64,000 nt of DNA, from positions 1,116,001-1,180,000 of the forward strand of contig JAHLKF010000005.1 of assembly GCA_025558075.1 (NCBI GenBank), in the 5' to 3' direction. Each line of letters begins with the position of its first letter. The first letter of the stretch is position 1. The position numbers were made by a program, and so were the translations under genes. Source of the DNA: Gaertneriomyces semiglobifer (Eukaryota > Chytridiomycota > Chytridiomycetes > Spizellomycetales > Spizellomycetaceae). Below the pieces are notes generated by a model. That model worked only from the letters and a program-made list of their open reading frames with translations. It did not search any database and was not told where the DNA came from. This document shows positions 42,545 through 54,100 of this stretch, one piece after another.

Positions 42545-45500
42545 ATGACCACCGCGAGCACGGAACCGCCGCCGGATTCTCCGTCCCCCGCATCCACTCA
42601 TCCGCTTCCAGACGCGGCGACGCTCCGGCTACGGTTAGAAACGTTAGGCTACACGGAACCGTTACTACCGGAATCCATCCCCCTCGTCCGTCATCTTTTT
42701 GCTGATCTACTGTTAACCACTGAATCCGCCAAAAAGTTCAAAGCGCAACATGACGACCTTTTGTCAGAAAGTGCCAGCTTGAAAGGACAAGTGGGACCTT
42801 TGCGAAACACAGTTGCACAGCTCACTCGTGAGAATGCCGAGTTACATATGGAGTTGGTCAAAGCCAAAGAAGAAGGAGACGATAGAATAAAGAAAGTCAA
42901 GGGCGTTGTGAGGCAGATGGAGATACGTGAAAAGGATCTGCGGTTCCTGGTGGGTCAGTATGCAAAACGGGTGGAGCTGGAGGAAAAGAAGGCAGAAGAG
43001 GCTCGAAATAAATGCGAAGGGTTGTTTGCCAAGATCGGCATGTTTGAGAACGAACAGGAGAAGTTGGGAAAGAGACAGCAAAAGGCGGTGGATAAAGCAA
43101 AGCTATTCGAGAGGCTACAGAAGATCGACGTGGAGACTGGCTTGGAAGCACTGGAAACCAATGGTTCGACGTTTGTACCACCCGATCCCGTTGTCGCAGA
43201 TATGGTTCGACTAGCTCAAGGAAGGGTGGATGAGTTGGAAAAAGATTGTACGGTCCTTCGGACGCGAAATGACGATTTGGAGCATCAGGTGAGCAAGCTG
43301 GACGGAAGGCTTGATTGTCGAGGGTTGCTACGACTGACTTTTTTGAGATGATAGCTGGAAATGATGCAAAATAACCTTGCTCATCGACATCAAGAAATTA
43401 CCCGTTTGACCACCGAACTCTCACTGGCCCGCTCTTCCGTCCTATACCCGCCGGTATCATCCAATTCGGATACCCCAGCGCAACACACCTCACCAACGTC
43501 CTCCGCTTACGCCATACCCGATCTTCCTACTGCCCATCAACGCATTCAACACCTAGAGTCCCAACTCCAATTACTAAATCAACACTGCGAATCGCTAGAA
43601 GGCGAGATCAGTTTTTTCCATCGTGAACGAAAGGAAGTATGGAAAGCCGTAGAAGAAGAACGCAAGGTTGGGCAGCGTGAAGTGGAAGGTGAGCGGGAGC
43701 TAAGGAGAGGCCTTGAACGTGGCTTGAAAGACGTGAGCCAACGCGTGCGGGAAATTGAGCGAAGTCGGAGTCGAAGTCCGCGTAAAGGGTTCGGAAGAGT
43801 GGACAGATCAACGAGTCCCACCAAAGCCGGAAGCGAGGACGATGATGGGGGTGAGGCTGCGTTCTTGAGGCAGCAAGTGGAGCACTTGAATCAGCTACTG
43901 GAACGAGCGGAGAAGAGAGTCAAAGATTTGAGCCATGAATGCGAAGGATTACGAGCCTGGAAAGCGAAGTGGGCATTGAGAGAAGAAAAACCGGTGCCGG
44001 CGCATCAACGGAAGACTCAAGTGCAGCGAACAAAGGAGAGAGACGAAAAAATCAGCGCCGACAATGGCGAAAACGAAGCTGCTGCAGATGTAGAAGACGA
44101 ACGACAGCTGTTACGCGAGCGAGTCACGGAGTTGGAAGCTGCAGTGTCACACCACTCTGGGAAGGTAACGTTATACCTTTACATCCGTTCAGAGTCCCCG
44201 TATCTTAATGTTCTTATCTGATGCGCCTAGGAAAGGGATTTCAATCAGCAACTTGGGGAAGCGGCGCAAGTAGTAGATCAACTCGCACAGCAAGTCCAGG
44301 CGTTGGCCGGGGAGGCGGATTCCCTTCGAGTGCAATTGTCAGCTTCGCGAAGCGAGATAGACCGACTTACTCTTCATCTTGGGGTAACTAGTAAAGAACG
44401 CGACGATTTGATTGAAGTTTTGAAAGGATTTGAAGAACAACTCTTGCGGGTGCAAAAGTCTGTTGCGGATGTAACTGAAGAGCGCGATGCTGTGCTAGAA
44501 CTGTATGAGCAGGTAAGTAGTACAGCAAGCTGCCATGATATTTGTGAATACTCATGCAGAATAACTGTCACAAAGGCTGCAAAGCAACTGCATTCAGGAA
44601 AAGCTGCGAACTCTGACAACAATAGTGCGGCTCCGCCCGAGCTCATTGCCGCACGCTCGCGAGTGTCTGATCTGGAAACTGAGCTTGATGCTCTTCGCGC
44701 CGACTTGCAATCTCTACTAAGCCGGCAGCATGCTTCATCCGAGAATGATCGCGAAGCGTGGAAAGTCTTACAGAGCGAATGTGATCGCTTGAGGGAACTG
44801 ATTACGCAAAAAGATAAGGAAAGAGATGCTCTACTTGAGAATATTCAGCGACGAGAGCAAGAGTCCCAGCAGCTTCATGCAACTGTGCAGACGTTGCAGA
44901 ATCAACTAGAAATGGAACGAAATCGTGTTTCGGACATCCAGCAGGCTTCCTCTAACGATGCACAGCAAGTGCAACAGTTGAAAGCCAAGTTGGACAATGT
45001 AACGGCTGAATTAGAACGTGCCCATACCGATTATGATAAGCTTTTCTCAGTTAAGGCTTCGCTTGAGCAACAACTTTCGGAAAAAAAAGAACTCGTAATG
45101 GAGCTTGACCGCGAGCGCGACCGAGATAGGGATGTTATTGACCATAAAACTGAGCGCATAGTTGCTTTGGAGAGCCATATAACGGAGCTGGAGAACGACA
45201 TTGTCGGGACTAGGAGAGAGCGTGATGAAGTGGGTTCGCGCATAGATGTATTGGAAAATCTTCTCAATGAACGTGAGAAAGAGTGTGATCACCTTATTCG
45301 GCGATTGGAGAACACCGCACAAGATCGTGACGCCCTCAATCATGATGCCAACCGGCTCAGCGAAGAAAATCGGGCGCTTACGTCGGATCTTTCGGCTTTG
45401 ACTCGGGAGAACCAGCTGGTGTCTGCCCAACTGTCCACTGTTACCGGCGAAAACCGCTCCCTCAAAACGGAGATTGCGGAACTGGAACGGCAGGTACAAA

Positions 45501-47030
45501 AACTGGATGACATCGTTCTGTCTAAGGAAGGCGAGTTGGAGCGAGTTATGTCCATGTACCGCAAGGTGGTAGCGGAGTTAGAGCGGATGAATCAGGGACT
45601 AATGGTCGGCGATGAGGATCGAAAGCGCACGCAGGTGGAGTTGACGGTCAAGGAACGTAAGATGGCCGAAGTGTTACATAGACTAGGTGAAGTAGAGGAA
45701 GAGTGTTCACGCATGCGCATCGATATGAGGGCGTGGGAAGGCAAATGCAGCTCTCTTACAAGGGCGTTACACACATCTGAGAAAGAGAAAGGCTTTCTCG
45801 AAAACGAGCTAAAACGAATGGACAGAGAGCTTACCAGAGTGATGGAAGTTCTGAGCGGTGTTGAGAGAAGTCGGGATGAGATGAGACGAACGGTGGATTT
45901 GTTGCGAGTGGAAGGGGTCAGATTCGAAGCAGAAATGAAGAAGTATGAAGAAGAGATTCAGGAGCTTAATGGTGTTTTACACCGAGAACGAGACAGAAAT
46001 AGAGTTCTGGAGGGTTTGGTGCGAAAGGAACGGGATCGTGCGGCTAGAGGACTTCTTACCTCACCTGGAGTAGACGCTGGTGATGCAATTGCCAAGGAGG
46101 GGTTAGAAAGATTGGTGAGGGAGCTTGAGGAAGAGCTGGCAAAGTGGAGAGGAGAGTGCGAAAGGTTACGTGAGCGAGCAAGCAGCTTACAAGAAGGTGA
46201 GTTGGTCGGAAACCTGCCCATGCTTGAGTTTTCTTGTCACTGAGGCATGCCGCCATGTCGTAGAGCTACGCCTAGGACAGAGGAAGATGTCAACGCTTGA
46301 GCAACAAGTGCGAGACTTGACATCCCTCCTTGCGTCTTATGACCAAACCCACCATGATGCTCATCGCAGTCATGTTACCCATGACTCATCCTTGTCGTCT
46401 ATCCCGGATACTCCGAACAAGACAGACCTTGAGCGCCGAATCCTAAAGGAGCTTGGAAGAACTAAACACCAATTGAAAAAGTACGAGGCACAAATTGCCA
46501 GACGGATTAGCATTGGCGAGTTGAGTGAAACTAGTGAAACGGAACAAAGTGATGAAACGTCAAGCCGAATAAGTGAGCTTTATCGCGAGAACGCCGCTGT
46601 GAAAGATGTTGAGCCGCGTACGCCTCAAGCACGATCGGTTCAAGGAGATCGAGCTGGCACTGCGCCTAATAGCGGTGATGGTGTTCGATCTCCCAAAGTC
46701 GGGCCTGTTACAGTGGATGACGAGCGTAATACGAGAGTTGAGCCCAACCAGCAAGAGGAGGTAACCAAGAGCGGCGAAAAGCTGAACGGGAATGATGATG
46801 CTTTCACTAGTGAGAGCGAAAATGAAAATGGGGTCGCAACTCCATCTACTATTCGTAGTGGCATGACTATCAGAGGTCGTACAACTACGGCTGGTTCAAG
46901 CGAACCGCGAGGCAATGCTGGTGAGTTGGAGAGTGATGGTAGAGCACGGCACCGACGGCGAGTTGAAGAAAGCCGAAAGTTGCTGGAGACAATTGTACAG
47001 GTGAAAGATGTTTTGGCAAATACAAGATGA
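42545..47030 (+). CDS. CEP135: CEP135/BLD10 basal body protein, about 1407 aa
   Basis: Five exons: 42545-43288, 43355-44164, 44231-44512, 44576-46196, 46264-47030; introns of 66, 66, 63 and 67 nt. The N-terminus shows the conserved CEP135 block: LRLRLETLGYTEPLLPESI followed by PLVRHLFADLLLTTES, LTRENAELHMELVKAKEE and LRFLVGQYAKRVELEEKK. Almost all the remainder is long coiled coil, with short polar breaks near 43440-43520 and 46370-46900. CEP135/Bld10p is a cartwheel-spoke tip and pinhead protein needed for nine-fold centriole/basal-body assembly; human CEP135 is about 1140 aa and algal Bld10p about 1640 aa, so the length fits. Its presence implies a flagellated life stage. The third intron is frame-neutral and stop-free. 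Confidence 0.93.
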
Positions 47031-47228
47031 TGGTAATACTGTCATCTGCACTGTAAATATAACAAGCTGCTAATGTTAACTGTTACGGGCTTTCCTCGCT
47101 CTTTCGGTGGCCTTCGCGTGAAGGGCCTCCTCGGCTCACGTGACTTAACGCGGTATGTCACTGCACGCTCAAAAGTTCGCCTGTTAGTTTGCAGGACATG
47201 TTCATTCCCCACATCTGGTAAAGCGACG

Positions 47229-47626
47229 ATGAATCAAACAATCGCACATCAGCAGCTCATGGAGACGCTGCGAGAGTTTGATCCTTACATCGTTCCCGGG
47301 TCGATCTCTTTGGTCGACAACCCTGATAATGATGGCAAGCCGGATATACGCCTGTCCATTTTGGAGCAAGTGTGGTTGCTAATACGATTGGAAGGCGACG
47401 GCTATCGCGTAGGTTTTCCATTAGGTGCCTCGTTCAACGTATTTCTAACTACGATTCACAGATTATACATGTTGAGCCCGCGGATGGGTCGGGGAAAGCC
47501 GAGGAAATCAGACGGGATTTCTTGGGCACACGGTTTGAGCAAATGGACATGCTCCTCGATACCGTAAGCCCATTGTATAGAGAGAAATTTGGTAGAAGGT
47601 TGTACAAGAGACTGGAGGCGCTGTGA
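47229..47626 (+). CDS. GSKIP-domain protein, 114 aa
   Basis: Exon 1 (47229-47408) and exon 2 (47462-47626) are joined in phase 0 by a 53-nt intron (GTAGGT..CTAAC..CACAG). The C-terminal half FEQMDMLLDTVSPLYREKFG then RRLYKRLEAL matches the GSKIP domain signature (LLDTLSP-YRE-FG--L--RLEAL). The N-terminal half supplies the preceding strands (ILEQVWLLIRLEGDGYRIIH). Human GSKIP binds GSK3-beta and PKA regulatory subunits; the same domain also starts CLU mitochondrial proteins. In this fungus a small kinase-anchoring protein is inferred. The frame is open upstream to an ATG at 47073, but the start at 47229 gives the family's usual length. Confidence 0.8.
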
Positions 47627-47651
47627 AAAAGGATGTTCTGAAGAGGAGTTA

Positions 47652-47966
47652 TTAAGAGAGGCTTATGTTTACTATGATGTCAACCAAGTACAAACAAAGA
47701 AAGACAACTGTTGATCTGGACCAGATCATTTTCGTCACAAGAACCACTAACAAGAAACACTATGAAAAGGCCATCCGGATTTGCGTTCTCCATATCAGGC
47801 TCATCAAAGCCCTACATACAGGCGCTTTGCTTTGCTTGACTTTCACCTCTGGCCTCAGGATAAATTTACTCCTCCGTTCTTCATCGCTTTGTCGTCCCTT
47901 TAATGCCTCTTCGGATTGTTGAAACCATTCTGGCCTTGCGGAATCTGGAGGACCCTGCCATGCCAT
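47652..47966 (-). CDS. Small two-helix membrane protein, 75 aa
   Basis: Exon 1 (47966-47847, MAWQGPPDSARPEWFQQSEE, then a basic/acidic helix) and exon 2 (47759-47652) are joined in phase 0 by an 87-nt GTGAAA..TTCATAG intron. Exon 2 encodes two hydrophobic stretches, CFLLVVLVTKMIW and TVVFLCLYLVDIIVNISL. No family is recognised; shape and size resemble small ER or mitochondrial membrane subunits. The stop lies 26 bp from the stop of the convergent GSKIP gene, so the transcripts probably overlap at their 3' ends. Confidence 0.45.
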
Positions 47967-48189
47967 CCGTGGCGTAACGTAACATTGCATCCACAGTGAA
48001 GGAAAAGCTGGACAGGCTGAGAACCCCGGATAGAGGACATGGAAGCATGAAAAGTCTGCCTGGGAGGAGATGCCTTTCGATATATTCAAACAAGTGACGC
48101 TGGCGGATTGTCGCTACAGCGGGCGATTGATGATTGTTAACTCTATGTACACTACGTGGCAGCCGTTCAGTCTAGGTACACTGTCTATC

Positions 48190-51100
48190 TCATTCAGCAA
48201 GGCCTAGAGTCTGTCCACTCGCGATGGTTTCGTAAGCGACCGCCAATGCCGGGATAAAGTATTTCCTCTGTGTCCGGAAGCTAGAACCAGAAACCATTGC
48301 TTCGCTCTTTGCAGTGCCAGTATCGCTTCCGTGAGGCATTTCGGAGCGGATGTAGGCCAATTCTGCAGAGGGCAGTACTGACGATAAGTCTCGCAGATAT
48401 GAGGTAGACGACATGGTTGTCGCAGCGGATGGTGTTGGCCCCCTCGATGGATTGTTGCTAGAGAATGGAAGGATCTCAACGCGTTCCATGGGCATCGATC
48501 GGTTATACTTGCGGATATGCATAGATATGTTGGTGTGGTGGTGAGGATGGCCCGATATTGGCGGGAACTTGCCTGTAGCATCAACGCAATGTAAATGAAA
48601 TGACCACAATGACTCAACCGAGCAAATACTAGTTGCTCAAAACTTACGATATTCATAATCGATAGTCTCCCTTGAATCGTGGCAGGCGCTTTGATGTGTC
48701 AATCCAATTCCTTTTGTTCTCATCTCGCTCATCTTTCGTGGAGGATGCAGGCCTATACCCAATTCTCGGTTTCTTCGTTCCTGTTCATCCCTTTCCTTTT
48801 TGAGTTTCTGCTCCTCGAGCCTTCGTCGGCGCTCTTCGCGCTCTGCCTTACGCTTTTTCAGCAGCTCCTCTCTTTCAGCTTGTTTTCTAGCCTCCTCTGC
48901 TTCACGCGCAACCCGCTCTTCCGCCTCTCGCAATAACGCCAATCGCTTTTGTTCCTCACGCAGTGCGGCATCCCGTTTCTTGTATATGTGGTAGTTGAGC
49001 GCAGTGATATAGTCTTGTGCGTGCGGGTTTTGCAGTATCGTGGCAGGGTTGCGTGTTGGGGATGGGTACTCAATCCTCAGATCCGGATATGAAAACGGTG
49101 AGGAAGGAGTATGAGGAATGGATCCCGGGGACTGACGGTAGGTGACCAGAGTCAAAATATCCACATCACTCGTAAAGTCGGTAGTGGATTTTGCCGACGT
49201 AGGGCGGGACGCCGATGGCGTTTGGACCGAAGACGAAGGAAGAGCATTTGAATCTGACGTAACCGGCTGAGGTCGAGGCACCGTCACAACGGGTCGATCC
49301 GTTGTCTGTTCCACCGGGGTAACGTCAAACGTTACCATGCGCTTCCGCTCGCTGGCCGCTGGGCTGACACTTGAACCGGCAGGATCTGTTTGATCCATAC
49401 CGTCGATAACCTCTCCTGATCTCTGGCTGCTGGACGGAGATGATACAGTCCTTTTCCCACTTCCAGACCCTGCCGAGCCCGCTCGGGCAACTCCTTCCTG
49501 AAAGGAAGTGTCCACATTCTCCAAGGTAACTGTTCGTACGGATACCTTGATGGGCCTGGGCATGGCAGAACCGCTTGCCGGCCTGCTCTTGCTTACTCTA
49601 CTTCCTGCACTCCCTCTGCTCCCCGGTTTGTTCTCTGGCTCTTCCTCTTCTTCAGAAACTTTGCTTTTGTCTGGCAATCCAAAGATAGTCAGTCTTTGGA
49701 TTTGCTTTGCGACCTCTCTGTTGGGCGTCGCTCGAACAAGGTAAGACTTGAGTTCTTTCCGCAACAAGGTTCCCAACGCGGTGCGAAGTTCGTGGACCTG
49801 AAGGTTGTTGTTGGTGCTCATGGCGCTCGCGACCATCTGCTCTGTGGTGGTGGCTAAGCCGCCCCAAGCTACTGCAGGTGCTTGTGACTGTGAACTTGAA
49901 CTTCCGGGGGTGTCCGTAATCTTCATGACAATTTCAGAAACAGTCTCCATCAGTAGTGATGAATCTGGAGTATGTACGCCGAGTGTACGCAGGAAGGATG
50001 TAGCTTTCTCACTGGCATTGATAGCTGTGATGAGAGGAAAGAATTCTGAGCCTTAACGCGAATTCTTTACTTACCGTAGCTCTCCATGAGGAGATGTCAA
50101 TTGCAATAATAAGGTTGGTATGACCTCTTGGTTGTTGGGGTTGAACTTTGCAATTGTATCTAAGATTTGGGACCTCAACTGTAGCAGTGGTTGGTGTCAG
50201 CCAGTACTATTCACCACGCTTATAACACAGAGCATACCTCGACTTCATCCTCTGTAAGCTGTGCGCTAGGTGCGGCCATCAAATACCGGCAGAGCATTCG
50301 CATTACATTCGTCGTATCTTGGATGCCATGTTCGTCATACACCCAATTCAAATACTCCACCACTTCGGTCCGAGTGTTAAAGGATGGTGCAGCGCGGAAG
50401 ACGTCCAGAACAGGATTGAGGAGTTGGTCTGAGTTAGGATCAATTTTCTACCAATACAGAGTGAGTATAAATAGTGAGGGTAAACGCCGTTCTCAAAGTT
50501 ACCAGTTGACGAGTTGTTCGAATGCCAAGGGGATCCGTCACCGAAGGCTCCCCAGGGTGGAAAAGCTGCAGCCAGTGTTTAACAATCAATAAAGAGACTC
50601 GACACCAAAGGCCCACTGACCTGCTCCGTCGGGCACCAGTCGTACTGCATCAGTTTCTTAGCCGGACCAGGCATCTCCACCTCCAGCACTTTATTTACTA
50701 CGACCCTGGCTGACAACGGTTTGAAGCGCCCAGGAGCTCGATTGTTTGGCAGCCTTGACTTTTTTACTTCTTCTCCTCCATCACCACCGTCTTCAGGACT
50801 AGCAAGCTCATTATCATCATCTCCGGCGTCTTCTTCGTTCACCTCTTGAGGCAAAGCTTCCAACATTTCTTTTAGGCGCGCCTTGTACTCATCGCTCCTA
50901 CGTTTCTTCTCTTCACTTTCTTTCTTCACTGATTCCTTCTTACGTTTTGCATAAGTCCGCGTGACTCGGTCCGCCAGTCCCTCTCGCTGATGTTCCTTGG
51001 CCCAATCGTCCACCTTTTTACGGAGCAAGGAGTTGGGAACCGACCCGTCCGGTGCAACTGCAACATCACCGCCTGCTGTGTCCCTTGATCTGTGATCTCG

Positions 51101-54100
51101 TGCGACGCGAGTTACAACCACGGAACCACCTTTGTAATAAGTTGGTATCACTGTAGCGCAAAAGATGAGAAAATCGGAAGCCAAAACGTTCTTTGTTGCA
51201 GCATACCGATGCTCGGGTTCTCTCCTGTTCTCGTTCTCGGTCGCGACGGTTTCATGATTCTACCCCTTTGCTTCAAGGCGGTCTTCGTAACAGGCACTTG
51301 TTCTTTTAAATTCAACAGCTCCTGATATACCAATATCGCGTGAATAATCTTTTCCCACTTTTCGATTCAATCCAGCTTACCATGTTGGGTCCGGGAATTG
51401 CGCTCTCAGGCCTCGTCTCAGGGGTGCGCACCTCGGGTGTTGTCAACACCCAATCAGTCGGAATCTCGTCGAGTGCCTCTCCTGATGTACCCAAATACTT
51501 GCGATTCCGTGCATAATGCATGTACGCCTCATGCATAATCTCTTCCTTTCTCTTTTCATCTGCCATTTCGGAGTCCATGCGTTTTTTCATGCTCTCAATC
51601 AATTGTTGTCTTTTAATAGAAAGTAGGTCCATTCTGCGCATGAGTTCCTTATAAAGCGCTTCCTCCGCTTCACTGGTGTCAGTGACACTGGCACCTGGAA
51701 CAGTCCGGTCCTGGCCTACAAGGTTGATCTCCGGAAAGAGCTGCCATTTCTCATGAGAAGGTGCGACGCTAAGGCAGAGAGAGAGAGTATCTGTGAATGC
51801 CTGAACGTTGACCGCCACTGAACTACGAGCTACCTTCGCGGTATTTGCCTGTGTTGCAGGTCCTTCCATTCGGTCCGCTCTTCATCAAACAGCACAGCTG
51901 ACTCTTCCCGAAAGTTGCTAAGGTCCAGTTTTTGCGCCGTTTGAATGTAACCTGGAGGAAGATCTGCCCAAGAATTGCCATCAGGCAACAGTCTCTGATA
52001 GCCAACGTCTCGGCACCTACATGTATCGTAGCGGATAATATCAAGCCGGTCATGATATCCGAACAACAAGTCGCCTCTTGGCGAAGCAACGCAGAGAGTG
52101 TCAATAGATTCTTGAAATTGCACCTCGCTGGAAAAGTGTAAGATGGGCGAAGCGCAGGAGGACGACACAATCACTCACCGGACAAGCACATTGAAAGCAT
52201 CCCACACTCTCAATGTTCCGTCCTTGCTGCCGCTCACAAATAGGCTGAGCTCCGGGACAGCCTGCAGTACGGTAACGGTGTCCGTATGATCATCGCTTCT
52301 GTTGTGATTGGATCCTATCCTCCATTCTACAGTTCCCGTCCGGTGAGAACGTGCTGTTAAGCTAACCAAAAGTCGGGCACACGTACCACCGCGATCAGCG
52401 CGGAAGGAATACATCTGTACAGTCCAGTCGTCAAAAGCTGCGCACAAGGTTCCATCCATAACTGCTACCAGTCGCGGTACAGAGTGAGTAGATATGGATA
52501 CAGCCACACGGAGGATGTCGGGTCCGGATGGGTTGACTTTGCATATCTTAATCATCTCATCTACGGCACTTTAGTTGGGGTCGCAATTCGTGGTGACGAC
52601 GCAAGCTACCATACCTGTTCCGGCCGTAACTACCAGCTGGGTTCGCGAGTCGCAAAGCAGCTGCGTAATCTCTCCACTATGCAACTGATATCTGTCTCGC
52701 ACACCGCCGCGTCTGCCGTATACGACGACCTGCCCATTTTTCGTTGAGCCAAGAAGGAAAGCAAAGCCCTTATCGCGATCGTTGTAATGAGGAGGATAAG
52801 AAGTGTCATCCGTGAATTCCCCGTCAAAGACGGTGATGTGTGTGATGTCCTCGCGAACTGTTTCACCAGTTAAAATGGTTTTCTCTTAGTTAGAATGGCA
52901 GCGACCTCTCACCTGCGACTTGCGACTTCCAAATATTCACCACGACACAAGGATTGTAATTGGATGCTGCTACCCAGATCTCACCATTATCAAGCATTAA
53001 ATACAGTCGGTCTAGCGTCATGTAAACATCAGTCACCGCCCCAAGGGCAACGAAGAACACGATCCCACCTATTTTCCCACAATACGCCAAGCATTTCAAA
53101 TAGTCCGTCTCTAGCAAAGGTACAACGGTCGTCAAACTCTTTCCAGATATAGGCGAAAGAATCCTGATTATTCCATCTTCGGTGCGAGCGATGACTCGCA
53201 AGGTATCCTCTGAAGATGTATGCGCGGAGAGCGTACGAACAGCAGAGCTATTGCCGAATTTCTGTTACTCGCGAACAACTGGGAAAATCCTAACCTGGCT
53301 CTTACTTGGTACCCACGAAACCGGTATTGACATGGCTGAAACTCCACACCTGTATCTGCTCCCCAGTAAATATGCACATTCTGGTCGCATCCATGATTTG
53401 CATCATCAATGGAACGTCACGAAGGTTCAAACTAACACGGGTAACGATCAGCTTCGCTGATTCTCATTGCCCTTAGAAATGGACTCACCACCAAACTTCT
53501 CGAAAGCCTTTCAGCGTAGATATTCGCAGTGTACGGTCATTGCCGCAACTGACGAAAAGGCTCGGGGTACTGGGATGCTCTGCCAAGGAAGTCACGGCTG
53601 CGGTGTGGTTTGTTAGCGTGTGTATGAGGGTATTCGGGCTGATTATGCGTGCTTGAACTGTAACATTTGTCAGTTGAATGCTCTTTGAAGAGCAGCATGA
53701 ACTTTAACTCGCAATACTTACTCGAGCCATCACTACACCCGACAACTAGGTATCCAAAAGCCTCATGCCACAAAAGGGATGTTATACGTCGCCTAGATAT
53801 GTTGCGGAGGGTATCCAGAGTTTCCCCAGTATAAGACGAGTAAACCTTTGATGGCCCATTACTAATGCGGACATTATTGACGAGATGAGAAGAGAACTCA
53901 CCAAAACGCTGCGACCTGCCACAACAAATATTCTTCCGCCTTTTTCATCAAGCCACAACCCGGTGATCCACTCTTCAGTTGGAAGTTGGGTGTCGATTGT
54001 GTGCGTCATGACGGGCGTAATTCTCAGCACACCTCTTGTACACTGTTCAGTATTTCAAGAAACAGCAAACGGTTGACTTCAGAATTTACCTAGTCTTCGA

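Noticed and set aside
51830..51900. Separate gene starting at an ATG near 51869
   Set aside because: A 47-nt GT..AG intron (51849-51895) joins the two frames in phase, giving one continuous WD40 gene.
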